A stretch of DNA of 16,806 nucleotides. Origin: an uncultured Bacillota bacterium (GTDB taxonomy: Bacteria > Bacillota > Clostridia > Peptostreptococcales > Anaerovoracaceae). Below, piece by piece: positions 1 through 8,288 of the stretch (position 1 is its first letter; the number at the start of each line of letters is the position of its first letter). The notes beneath the pieces are model-generated. The model was not told the origin of the DNA. It saw only the letters and a list, made by a program, of their open reading frames with translations, and did not search any database. The stretch covers positions 1-16,806 of the forward strand of contig CAMOZS010000018.1 of the NCBI GenBank assembly GCA_946631075.1, read 5' to 3'. A program made the position numbers and the translations under genes.

Positions 1-54
1 AAAATTCAATCGATGCTTGGAGCCGTCAAAGCGACTGAACTGATGAGCATTTAA
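1..54 (+). CDS. 3' end of an unidentified plus-strand gene (partial)
   Basis: Frame 1 is open from the window edge to a TAA at 52-54 and would encode the C-terminal 17 residues KIQSMLGAVKATELMSI. The peptide is amphipathic and looks like a normal protein end, and a hairpin with a plus-strand T-run follows within about 15 bases, as expected after a gene. Nothing in so short a tail identifies the protein. The call rests on composition and on the terminator, so it stays tentative. Confidence 0.4.
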   Translation, partial: KIQSMLGAVKATELMSI

Positions 55-64
55 GATAGGCGAC

Positions 65-103
65 AAAAAAGGGAGCTGCGCTGCCCCCTTCTTTATTTTT
101 TTC
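65..103. terminator. Bidirectional rho-independent terminator
   Basis: A GC-rich imperfect hairpin (GGG-AGC, loop TGC, GCT-G-CCC at 71-86) has a T-rich tract on its plus-strand side (89-103) and six A on the other side (65-70), which read as six T on the minus strand. It can end the plus-strand gene leaving the window edge and the minus-strand CoA-transferase/STAS transcript. About 100 bases (104-203) between it and the STAS stop codon show no further gene. Confidence 0.7.
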
Positions 104-203
104 GTATGCGCCGCCTTACGACCGGTTCTTCACGGCGTGCCCAGTCAGATCTTCCAGCCAGGCCGGATCCTCGCCGGTTCAGGCTCCCAGCCCGTCCCGG
201 TCC

Positions 204-506
204 CTAGTTCTCGATGGTCAGGATGCTGCTGAATCCGGTGGCGTCGAATATCTCACGGATGATCTCGTTTGCGCCTTTCACTTTCATGCTGCCCTGTTCG
301 TTCATGATCTTCTGGGCGCCCAGCAGCACACGAAGTCCTGCCGATGAAATGTACACAAGCTCTCCCATATCAAAGATCAGCTCATCAAGGCCGGAGATGT
401 CCTCGTTGATCGAGGCCTCCAGATCCTGGGCGGTCACTGTGTCCAGTTTCCCCTCAAGGAAGACCGTCATCGATCCGTCTTTTTTTTCTTTGCTTATGTT
501 CAACAT
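204..506 (-). CDS. STAS-domain protein (anti-sigma factor antagonist-like)
   Basis: This 100-residue protein is a single STAS domain, the SpoIIAA/RsbV fold. Such proteins bind an anti-sigma factor kinase and are switched off by phosphorylation of a conserved Ser. The diagnostic segment ISSAGLRVLL lies at residues 53-62, and Ser54 or Ser55 is the expected phosphorylation site. An N-terminal beta-strand region (GSMTVFLEGKLD) and a C-terminal helix (IIREIFDATGF) match the family. The start is supported by AAAGGGAG about 7 bases before ATG. It begins 23 bp after the CoA-transferase stop, so the two are probably co-transcribed. No partner kinase or PP2C phosphatase gene is adjacent, so its target is unknown. 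It could act in a general stress or sporulation-type partner switch, or as a stand-alone STAS adaptor. Confidence 0.9.
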   Translation of the reverse strand: MLNISKEKKDGSMTVFLEGKLDTVTAQDLEASINEDISGLDELIFDMGELVYISSAGLRVLLGAQKIMNEQGSMKVKGANEIIREIFDATGFSSILTIEN

Positions 507-529
507 AATGTTTCTCCCTTTGCGGTGGA

Positions 530-1888
530 TCAGAGGGTGATCTTACTGGTGTTCTTCCAGATACCCATCTTCTCCGCATCCCTGATCAGGTCTTCGCGGA
601 AATCCGGATGGGCGATGTTGATCAGAAGCTCTGCTCTTTCCCAGGTGTTCTTGCCCTTCAGGTTGGCGATACCGTACTCGGTCACGACGAAGTTGGTCGC
701 CGTTCTCGGCGTGGTAACGATGCTTCCCTCAGTCAGCATCGGCTTGATCAGAGATTCCCTGGTCCCGTCCTTCTTCAGTCTGGTGGACGGTGTGCACAGG
801 AAGCTCTTGCCTCCCTTGGAGGCGTAGGCGCCGAGGACGAAGTCCAGCTGGCCGCCGGTGCCGCTGACCTGCTGGGTTCCGGCCGACTCGGAGCAGACCT
901 GCCCGTACAGGTCGACCTGGATGCAGGAGTTGACCGAGATGAAATTGTCGATCTTGGCGACCGTCGCGATATTGTTAACATAGTCTACCGGGGCGCTGCA
1001 GCAGATCGGGTTGTCGTCGATGAAATCATAGAGACGCTTGGTCCCGCCGGCAAATGTATATACCGCTTTGCCCTTGTCGACCGGTTTGTTTCCTGTCAGC
1101 TTGCCTGCCTCGAACAGATCCACATATGCGTCGACGAACATCTCCGTATGGGCGTTGATATTCCTGACATCGGAATCCGCCAGCATGCTTCCGATACATC
1201 CCGGAAGAGCGCCGATTCCCAGCTGCAGAGTGCTGTGGGATCCGATCTGTGATACGACGTACTCGGCGATGTACTTATCGACCTTCGTCGGCGGCTTGTT
1301 GAAGAGCTCGTCCATCGGAGAATTGGATCCCTCGACGACGTAGTCGATGCCGTACAGGTTCAGCTGTGTCTGATGCCCGTGGGCGATCGGCATGTTCTCG
1401 TTGACCTCGACGATGACCTTCTTGGCGCTCTTGATGACGCCCCAGATGTCCGCGACCTGAGGTCCGATATTGAAGTTGCCGTGCTCGTCCATGGGTGCAA
1501 CCTGGAAGAACGCGATGTCCACGCCGCTGTCATTGTGCTGCCAGTAGACCGGCAGTTCATTGAACATCATCGGGATGTACCAGCAGCGGCCGTTCTTGCT
1601 CATCTCACGGTCGAATGAACTGAAGTGAGCAGAGGCGAACCGGACCTGATCATTGCTGTCCGTGGCAAGATAGGTCTCAAAAGGAGTGCTCCTTACACCT
1701 ACAGTACTGACGATCTCCACATTCCACAGCTCGTCCGCCCGCTTGGCCAGAGCCTTGTCAATGTCCTTGACGGTTCCCAGGCCCAGACCAAAGTGGATCC
1801 TGCTGTTATTATGGACCATATCGGCGGCTTCTTCCGCCGTGATCAGCTTCTCTCTGTATCTCTCGTAGAGTTGTGAGGTCTTATACAT
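530..1888 (-). CDS. Acetyl-CoA hydrolase/transferase family; butyryl-CoA:acetate CoA-transferase-like
   Basis: This 452-residue cytoplasmic enzyme belongs to the class I CoA-transferases. Members swap CoA between acyl-CoA and a carboxylate, in fermenters typically butyryl-CoA plus acetate to butyrate plus acetyl-CoA. The motif HTEMFVDAYVDL at 247-258 contains the likely catalytic glutamate Glu249, which forms the glutamyl-CoA thioester. The segment GTGGQLDFVLGAYASKGGKSF, written here as GGQLDF (345-350) followed by GAYASKGGKSF, is typical of the butyrate-type subgroup rather than of 4-hydroxybutyrate transferases, though substrate cannot be fixed from motifs. Length is normal for the family. 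A GGAGGAACG site precedes ATG, and a clear promoter lies about 40-70 bp upstream. The STAS gene follows 23 bp downstream. Propionyl-CoA or another short acyl-CoA as substrate is possible. Confidence 0.93.
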   Translation of the reverse strand: MYKTSQLYERYREKLITAEEAADMVHNNSRIHFGLGLGTVKDIDKALAKRADELWNVEIVSTVGVRSTPFETYLATDSNDQVRFASAHFSSFDREMSKNGRCWYIPMMFNELPVYWQHNDSGVDIAFFQVAPMDEHGNFNIGPQVADIWGVIKSAKKVIVEVNENMPIAHGHQTQLNLYGIDYVVEGSNSPMDELFNKPPTKVDKYIAEYVVSQIGSHSTLQLGIGALPGCIGSMLADSDVRNINAHTEMFVDAYVDLFEAGKLTGNKPVDKGKAVYTFAGGTKRLYDFIDDNPICCSAPVDYVNNIATVAKIDNFISVNSCIQVDLYGQVCSESAGTQQVSGTGGQLDFVLGAYASKGGKSFLCTPSTRLKKDGTRESLIKPMLTEGSIVTTPRTATNFVVTEYGIANLKGKNTWERAELLINIAHPDFREDLIRDAEKMGIWKNTSKITL

Positions 1889-1928
1889 TTTCGTTCCTCC
1901 GTTACAGTTTGGAAATGGTATTATCCTT

Positions 1929-1957
1929 ATTGTACGACGAACTTGTTGGAATGTAAA
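1929..1957 (-). promoter_or_regulatory. Sigma-A-type promoter of the CoA-transferase/STAS unit
   Basis: On the minus strand, TTTACA (1952-1957) and TACAAT (1929-1934) are separated by exactly 17 bp. The start codon of the CoA-transferase is 40 bp beyond the -10. This makes the enzyme gene independent of the adhesin gene upstream of it. It lacks the TTGAC direct repeats seen at the pilus promoters. Confidence 0.8.
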
Positions 1958-1985
1958 TACAAAGCTGTTATTTATTTAACAAATT

Positions 1986-4900
1986 TCATTCAGCATCGTC
2001 ACCAGCATCAGCCTCAGCTTCGGCATCGTCATCGGCCTCATCACTCTCCGCTTCGATTTTCAGTCTCGACCTCCTTGCAACTCCCATGACTCCCAGTATC
2101 AGCAGTGCCAGAGCTGCCAGACAGATGTACGGCATGTAGCGCTGATCCACATTGGTCGGTGCCGGGATGATCTGATCCTGATTGAGGACCTTCAGGGTGT
2201 ATACCATCGTGCCGTCCTCAGCCACATCTTCCCTCAGCTGCGCCACTCCGGCGGTCGTGAGCATGACTGCGCCTGTCTCGGTGATGACGAACCGGACCGG
2301 CTCCTCGAGCGGCATTCCGTATCCGTCGGGAACGCTTTTTTCCTTCAGGTAGTATGTGCCAGCAGCCAGAGATTCATCGACAGCAGCAACGAGGCCTCTC
2401 TCATCGGAAACCAGATCTTCATAGCCGGGGATCGGCATGTAGTCTATGCTGGTCACCCCATCGACGCTGACCTCTCTGTAGAGGGCGAAGTGGGCTCCCG
2501 GCAGAGTTTCTTCAATGCCGTCGCCACGGACCATCCAGGCCATCGTCTTCAGGATGACCGGGCGGTTTTTGATCACGATGACCGGCATCTCATCGCCGCT
2601 TCCCTGCGTCACTTCACAGTCTTCGGCGCCCTCGGTCACTTTGACCGTCCCATCGCTCTTCATCCGGAATTTCAAAGGCTTCTGCAGCCCGTGGTAGGCA
2701 GCGGTCACTGTCTTCGGCGACTTGGTCTCCGTGAGGGAGTATTCCGCGCCCATGCTCACGTAGGCGATGGTGATCTGCCCGTCTTCATCCGACACATACT
2801 TGTCCGCGCCGATGGTGTCGCCCTTCTCATCTGTCAGGGTGAAGACAGCGCCCGCGAGGGCCTTCCCGGACACATCCTGCTTGATCAGCCGGATCCCGTG
2901 GCGGGAATTGGTGACTGAATCCTCCCGGACATTGCGTACCGGACCTGAGATCCTGCCTTCTTTATATTTGACCGCGTATTCATACGCAGCTTCTGTCTGG
3001 TCTTCCTTCGACTTAGCGGTGATGTTCAGCGTTCCGCCATCCTCGACTGCTGTGACAGAGCTCTGTTTTCCCATCGTGACCTCGCCAGTCTTGTCGTCCA
3101 CGGTATAATCTCCGCCGAGGACCACTTCGCGGATATCATAATCCGACAATTCCGTGCCCTTCTTCAGGCTGTCCCAGTAATAATAGACGGAAGTATGCGG
3201 GTGCTTCAGTACCCGGATGCTGTCCTTCTGCAGCTGATCTTTCACGTAGACCGCGAAGAAGACATCTCCGTGGGACTGTGTGAAGCTGGCATCGGACCAG
3301 TGCTTTTTCACTGTCAGCCCGAAACCGCGGCGGTTGTGGACTTCGATTGCCGGGGATTCGTTCTCACGGATGGTCCCCACATTGTCCTCGCCTTCTCTTG
3401 TGATATAGGAATTGCCTTCCCGGGCGTACCCGATCAGCTTGTAGCCGGCCGGTACTTCACCGGAGCGTTCCTCTACCTTGAACTGGGTACCGACCAGCAG
3501 ATCGCGCACCTCGATCCGGTAATCCGCCGGGATCTTGGAGATCGCTCCGTTGAAGGAAGTCTGGAAGGTCGCCGCCAGCTTTTGCTTATCCGAAAGATCT
3601 CCGTAGTTCGTCTCTCCGAGAGATTCGAATTCCTGATCCTCAGCATCCCACTTGCAGTAGTTTCCGTCCGGATCTTTGACACAGTAATCCTGCAGGGCGG
3701 CCGGAGCCAGTTCCGTATCGTTTTCTCCGCCCAGATAGAGACGGAAGTTGAACCCGGTCGAGTCGTCTTCGACCGGCTTATTATCGATATCAAAGAGCTT
3801 CTTCGTGATGGTCAGAGTACGTTTGGCTGCCGCGTTGACGTGGTTGTCGAAGACGACTCTCTGCCGTTCAGCTATCTGTGCTGCCGACGTTTCGTAGTCT
3901 TTGCGGTTGGTGTCACCCGTCGCCTTTCCTTCGATGAGCGTATCGTTGACACGGACTTCATCGTAGACCTGGCTGTTGACGCCGCACTCGATGATCTTGT
4001 ACCGCTGCGCGTTTTGCGGCAGTGAGATGGCCGCTGTCTGGCCCGGTGTCAGGAAGAACACATCCCTGTATTCCGTCGATCCTCCTGCCGGCGTGAATCT
4101 CTCCGCACTCTTTACCGGCACATTGGTGTTCTGATAGCTGACATTGATCCGGCTGGTCGTTTTGGTCTGTTCGCTGAGCCGCTTCCAGGAAGTGGTCCCG
4201 TCCTTATCCTCAGACTCGTACATGATCTGATAGCCGTATTCTGCCAGTTTATAATCCTTCTTATCCGTTCCGGAGATCTGCTTGTTGAGCAGGATCTGGC
4301 CCGGCTTGACGGAAGACAGGTTGAAACGCATGTGCAGGTTGGAAGCACCGCCGCCACGTTCCATAAAGAAGATCTTCATGGTGTGGGTGGAGTACTCCTT
4401 GAATATGTACTGGCCTTTGTTGTTCTTCTCGAACAGCTGGCCGATCTTCTCCTTGATCTGCTGATCCGAAAGGCCTCTCGCCCTGTAATTGCTCTCGAAG
4501 AGGTCCTTCAGAGTCGTCTTCTTGCCGTTGACTTTGACCTCGCCGGTGCAGTAGTTGACACTTCCCGGCAGAGCGCTGTGGATGCCGCCCAGGTCGATCA
4601 CCAGCTCGCCGTCGACATAGAGCCAGAAGTCGTCGTCTCCGGTGAACTCGTAGATGATGTCATGGCCCCAGGCATCATGGCCGTTCGGGGTCTGTACGAA
4701 AGCCGCCTCGATCTCAACGCCGAAGTAGTAATCCGGCTTCGGGATCAGATACATCTGCTCATACTTTCTCGGATCATTATCGGACAAAGGCTTCAGCTCC
4801 GCGGTGTACAGGTTCTGTCCGTTGATCGATGCCAGCCTGGAAGGATCCAGGTTATTGTATGGGAAGAACTGGCCGTGCTTCAGGGAATTCTTGTTGGAAG

Positions 4901-7900
4901 CATCGGTCGTTCCCAGTTCTTTGTATACCTTGAAATTGCCGTCTTTACCGAGGCTGGCGAAGTTCTGTGTGCTGTCGAATTCGTAGTAACCGCTGCCGCT
5001 GTAGGTACTGCCGATAAAGAGGTGGTTGACCTCCTGGCCGCCTGAGAACAGGTCTCCCAGAGACTTGTTCGTCTTCGTGGCGACCGGATAGCCGTTCTCT
5101 TTCAGGTCAGTGCTGACCAGCCCGGAATTAGCAGTAGTGACTGCGCCTCCGGTGCTGTCGCCCATCACGGAATGCTGTTCCTGCGTCGTATCGTTGCCGT
5201 CGAACTTCTGCACTTTGCTGTAGTTGGCCATTTTCATGGTGATGCCGTACTGGGTATGGTCTACGGTAGGCGCTTCCGTCAGGGATCCCGCCTCCGGCGG
5301 ATCCTGCATGATCGCGAAGTAGAAATCCTCCGCTTCCGAGAAGGGGCAGGAAACGATCTTTCCGTCCTCTACCTTCAGTCCGGCATAGGCGTAATACGGA
5401 TCATCCCACGCAACGATGGTGGAATAATAATCTCCGTACTTCCGTCCGTTCAGGTTGATCCCGATCGGCTCTTTGGCCAGATACTGCCCGTCACCGATCT
5501 GCGGCGCGATGAAATTGCCGGAGTAAGGGTTCTTCAGATCATAATAGTTGTTCGGCTCGCCCGTGGTCTCGTCGTAGTACTCGGTGAAGTTCCACAGCAG
5601 CGTATTGATCTTGCTTCCGATCCACTGGATCGCGTCGCCGCTCTCATAACACGGGACCAGGCTGCCATCGTGGTCGATGGCGTAGAAGACGTATCTCTTC
5701 GTCTCATCGTCCCAGGTCCTGGTATATATGATGACTCTGGAACCGTTGGTGACGGCTTCCGTATCGCTGACGCTGACCTTGCTGGCCGAATAGACTATGA
5801 AGTCGTCCTCGCTCATCGTGGACAGCTCTGCCATATTCAGATAGAGCTTCGCGGTCCCGCTGCTGTCGGCGGCCGTCTTGAATCCATTGGTGTTTTCATA
5901 GCTTACAGCCCGGTCGTCCGCGACCAGCCGCAGCTTGCCGGCGTATTCACCGGTGCCGAACACGGCCTTCATCGCGGTCGCGCCTGCTTCATCGGTCAGA
6001 CGCAGGCCCGAACTGTCCGCCTGCAGATACTTCGTTTCACCGTCCACATCGGCAGACAGTGTGTACAGATCGCCGGATACCACATGGAATTTCCACATAG
6101 TGATGTCCGCGTCTTTGGCTATATAGAGCTTATTACTGCGGTTGGTCGGATCCGTATGGACCAGCAGGGACTGAGATTTGAGAGCATTGCTGTTCTTGGC
6201 CGCTGCCATGATCGCTTCTCCCGTCGTGCCGCTGCTGTAGTTCATCAGACCCCAGGTGGTCCCGTCGAGCTCGTAAGGATCATCGCTGACCTCCAGAGAT
6301 GATATATAAGTCACCGTAAACCTGCAGTTGCCCGCGTTCTTATTGTCTGTCCACAGACGAAGTCCGTTTCCGCTGCCGGAATGCTGCAGCCACTTGGCCG
6401 CGTTCGCCACCTTGATCTCAAAGGTCCCTCCGTCAGTCTCTGTGATCTGGAACAGGGTCCCGTTCGTCTCCGAAAGTCCGACCAGGTTTCCGCTGGTGTT
6501 GCGGATAAACTGCTTCTTCCCGTCCGTCATCGTATAGATCCGGTAGGAGCCGCTCTTGTCCGCTTCGAAGAACCAGGTACTGGCTGAACCGATATTGATC
6601 GTTTCATTGAACGCGCTGTTCGAGTTCAGTGTTTTCTCGATATAATAATCGTTTTGTGATCCTCTGGTAATGGAAAGATAGAACCCTTTCTCAGCGTCGT
6701 CACCGGTCAGTTCCTGCAGCGTTCCCGCTGTCTTGCCGGCGGGCGGCTCTACAGGCTCCGGTCCCTGTACGATAGCATAGACGCTGAAGCCGGTCGCTTC
6801 GAAGCGCACTTTGCCGTCTTCTACGGTGAAATCCCGGATCTGCTCCGGCGCGGCATCATCCTTCAGATGCCAGATGGTGAGGTCGCTGTTCTCCCGGATG
6901 GCCTCGTCCGCGATCTCTACCTGGATCGGAGTCTCCTCTCCCGGCTGGTATTCATCGGTGCCGTCCTGGATGGTGATGTCATAGGCCGCTACCGTCTTTT
7001 CATCTGACCCCGCCAGCGCCTTCACGGCCTGCCGGTTGGAAACATCTGTTGTGTTGAGCTCTGCCTCTTCCGGCATCAGTCCTTCCAGCGTCACGTTATC
7101 ACTGGTCAGAGTCTGCTCCTTCAGACCCGCCTCTTCGGCGCTCTCTTCTTCTTCCGGTTCCTCTTCATAGGCGCCGGCCACCAGGTCGGTCGCGTTAGCG
7201 AACACTTCGCTTCCTCCGATCACGGAAACATAGGCAAGGACATCATCCGTGCCGCAGTTCCATGCATGGACCCGGCCGGACTTTTCATCGACCGACGGTC
7301 CGATCACGCTGATGCTGTCCGATCCCCGCGCCGCGACGATGGCCGCTTGCGCTTCGTGTCCTCCGGCGTTCAGGAATACCAGATCGCCGGCTTTTGGCTT
7401 GTATTCTTCTTTTGAAAGCAGCAGGTCTTTGCTGCGCAGTTTCTTGATCCACTGAACGGTGTCGGTATCGACCGGAACGGCCGGAGAGTTCGCCAGAACG
7501 TCAAACGCTCCTGCGTAGTGCAGGGTGAACAGGGCGAATTCCGCGTCCCACGGGTCCGCGTAGGGCTTACCCATGAACGCTCCGTAGCGGGTCCATGCTC
7601 CGTCCTTGTCAGCTGCCTTCGCCGCCTTCTTATCTTCTTTGTAATTCATCTGGGATCTCGCGACCGCCAGAACTGCTTTGCGCAGGGTGTCCGGAAGATC
7701 CTTGGGCAGGGTCTTTTCCCAGTCCGCCTGTGTTTCCGGCTCTTCAGCCGACTCTTCCTCTTTTTCCTTCTGCGGCTTTTCGGTTGTGGTTTGCTGAGTC
7801 TCTTCCTTCTGCTGGGTCTCCTCCTCCGGTTCCTGCTGTGGCTCCGCTTCCTGTGCAGGCTCCTGTTCCTTTTCCTTTTCAGCCTTTTCTTCTTCCTTCG

Positions 7901-8288
7901 GCTCTTCAGTCTCCTCCTTGGCCTGCTGCTCCTCGCTCTCCTCGAACTTGGCCAGAGGCGTCTCACCTTCCTCCAGTTCTACAGCAGCTTCTTCCCGCGG
8001 CTGCCGCGTCAGTTCTTCTTCGGCGATCATACGGTCGACCTCCGTCAGAAGCGGCATTTTCTGCAGGGCTTTCTCCCAGGCTTTTTCTTCTTCTCCGGCC
8101 ATATACCGGGACAGATCCGCGCTGAACAGGTCCGGAAGACTCGTGACATAATGGCTGTTATCGGTACGCAAAGGCTGGCCTTGCGGGAGCTTCCCGCCTG
8201 ACTGCTGCATTGCCGCCACGGGAGCACACAGTGCCAGTATCCCCGCGATAGCGATTATGATTGCTATTGATCTGGAGCTATTCTTCAT
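1986..8288 (-). CDS. Giant sortase-anchored surface adhesin (probable pilus tip/ancillary protein)
   Basis: The 2100-residue protein has a signal peptide (about 1-27), a Glu/Gln/Lys-rich low-complexity stalk (about 95-190), and a CHAP-like domain (about 205-360). In that domain the catalytic Cys position is Asp248 and the His position is Gln314. There follow a beta-rich segment ending FSVYAIV (about 430-510), a trefoil-like region (about 525-670), and a fibro-slime/PA14-like domain (about 1010-1335) with GDDDFWLYVDGE near residue 1217. Several CnaB/SpaA-type domains run from about 1485 to 2035, such as LTVKKHW and the GIRLIKQD...AGAVFTL repeat. The end is a sorting signal with PTNV at 2044-2047, a hydrophobic segment, a basic patch (RRSRLK) and a 23-residue acidic tail. 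GGAGGTGAG precedes the ATG, which lies inside the end of the sortase gene (11 bp overlap). It probably binds host or polysaccharide ligands at the pilus tip or wall; the ligand is unknown. No clear terminator follows. Confidence 0.95.
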   Translation of the reverse strand: MKNSSRSIAIIIAIAGILALCAPVAAMQQSGGKLPQGQPLRTDNSHYVTSLPDLFSADLSRYMAGEEEKAWEKALQKMPLLTEVDRMIAEEELTRQPREEAAVELEEGETPLAKFEESEEQQAKEETEEPKEEEKAEKEKEQEPAQEAEPQQEPEEETQQKEETQQTTTEKPQKEKEEESAEEPETQADWEKTLPKDLPDTLRKAVLAVARSQMNYKEDKKAAKAADKDGAWTRYGAFMGKPYADPWDAEFALFTLHYAGAFDVLANSPAVPVDTDTVQWIKKLRSKDLLLSKEEYKPKAGDLVFLNAGGHEAQAAIVAARGSDSISVIGPSVDEKSGRVHAWNCGTDDVLAYVSVIGGSEVFANATDLVAGAYEEEPEEEESAEEAGLKEQTLTSDNVTLEGLMPEEAELNTTDVSNRQAVKALAGSDEKTVAAYDITIQDGTDEYQPGEETPIQVEIADEAIRENSDLTIWHLKDDAAPEQIRDFTVEDGKVRFEATGFSVYAIVQGPEPVEPPAGKTAGTLQELTGDDAEKGFYLSITRGSQNDYYIEKTLNSNSAFNETINIGSASTWFFEADKSGSYRIYTMTDGKKQFIRNTSGNLVGLSETNGTLFQITETDGGTFEIKVANAAKWLQHSGSGNGLRLWTDNKNAGNCRFTVTYISSLEVSDDPYELDGTTWGLMNYSSGTTGEAIMAAAKNSNALKSQSLLVHTDPTNRSNKLYIAKDADITMWKFHVVSGDLYTLSADVDGETKYLQADSSGLRLTDEAGATAMKAVFGTGEYAGKLRLVADDRAVSYENTNGFKTAADSSGTAKLYLNMAELSTMSEDDFIVYSASKVSVSDTEAVTNGSRVIIYTRTWDDETKRYVFYAIDHDGSLVPCYESGDAIQWIGSKINTLLWNFTEYYDETTGEPNNYYDLKNPYSGNFIAPQIGDGQYLAKEPIGINLNGRKYGDYYSTIVAWDDPYYAYAGLKVEDGKIVSCPFSEAEDFYFAIMQDPPEAGSLTEAPTVDHTQYGITMKMANYSKVQKFDGNDTTQEQHSVMGDSTGGAVTTANSGLVSTDLKENGYPVATKTNKSLGDLFSGGQEVNHLFIGSTYSGSGYYEFDSTQNFASLGKDGNFKVYKELGTTDASNKNSLKHGQFFPYNNLDPSRLASINGQNLYTAELKPLSDNDPRKYEQMYLIPKPDYYFGVEIEAAFVQTPNGHDAWGHDIIYEFTGDDDFWLYVDGELVIDLGGIHSALPGSVNYCTGEVKVNGKKTTLKDLFESNYRARGLSDQQIKEKIGQLFEKNNKGQYIFKEYSTHTMKIFFMERGGGASNLHMRFNLSSVKPGQILLNKQISGTDKKDYKLAEYGYQIMYESEDKDGTTSWKRLSEQTKTTSRINVSYQNTNVPVKSAERFTPAGGSTEYRDVFFLTPGQTAAISLPQNAQRYKIIECGVNSQVYDEVRVNDTLIEGKATGDTNRKDYETSAAQIAERQRVVFDNHVNAAAKRTLTITKKLFDIDNKPVEDDSTGFNFRLYLGGENDTELAPAALQDYCVKDPDGNYCKWDAEDQEFESLGETNYGDLSDKQKLAATFQTSFNGAISKIPADYRIEVRDLLVGTQFKVEERSGEVPAGYKLIGYAREGNSYITREGEDNVGTIRENESPAIEVHNRRGFGLTVKKHWSDASFTQSHGDVFFAVYVKDQLQKDSIRVLKHPHTSVYYYWDSLKKGTELSDYDIREVVLGGDYTVDDKTGEVTMGKQSSVTAVEDGGTLNITAKSKEDQTEAAYEYAVKYKEGRISGPVRNVREDSVTNSRHGIRLIKQDVSGKALAGAVFTLTDEKGDTIGADKYVSDEDGQITIAYVSMGAEYSLTETKSPKTVTAAYHGLQKPLKFRMKSDGTVKVTEGAEDCEVTQGSGDEMPVIVIKNRPVILKTMAWMVRGDGIEETLPGAHFALYREVSVDGVTSIDYMPIPGYEDLVSDERGLVAAVDESLAAGTYYLKEKSVPDGYGMPLEEPVRFVITETGAVMLTTAGVAQLREDVAEDGTMVYTLKVLNQDQIIPAPTNVDQRYMPYICLAALALLILGVMGVARRSRLKIEAESDEADDDAEAEADAGDDAE

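Noticed and set aside
1960..1985. Small inverted repeat after the adhesin stop as a terminator.
   Set aside because: Only five A/T pairs (TGTTA/TAACA) and no T-run; too weak to call.
5172..6302. A 376-codon plus-strand open frame inside the adhesin gene.
   Set aside because: It is antisense to a continuous 2100-codon gene with clear domains; no ribosome site or family motif supports it.
7740..7960. Repetitive purine/pyrimidine-biased DNA that might suggest a repeat array.
   Set aside because: It simply encodes the Glu/Gln/Lys-rich stalk of the adhesin; there are no regular repeats with spacers, so it is not a CRISPR or satellite array.
8205..8288. Lipoprotein signal (LALC) in the adhesin signal peptide.
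   Set aside because: The residue before Cys is Leu, not Gly/Ala/Ser, and the protein has a C-terminal sorting signal, so ordinary signal peptidase cleavage is more likely.
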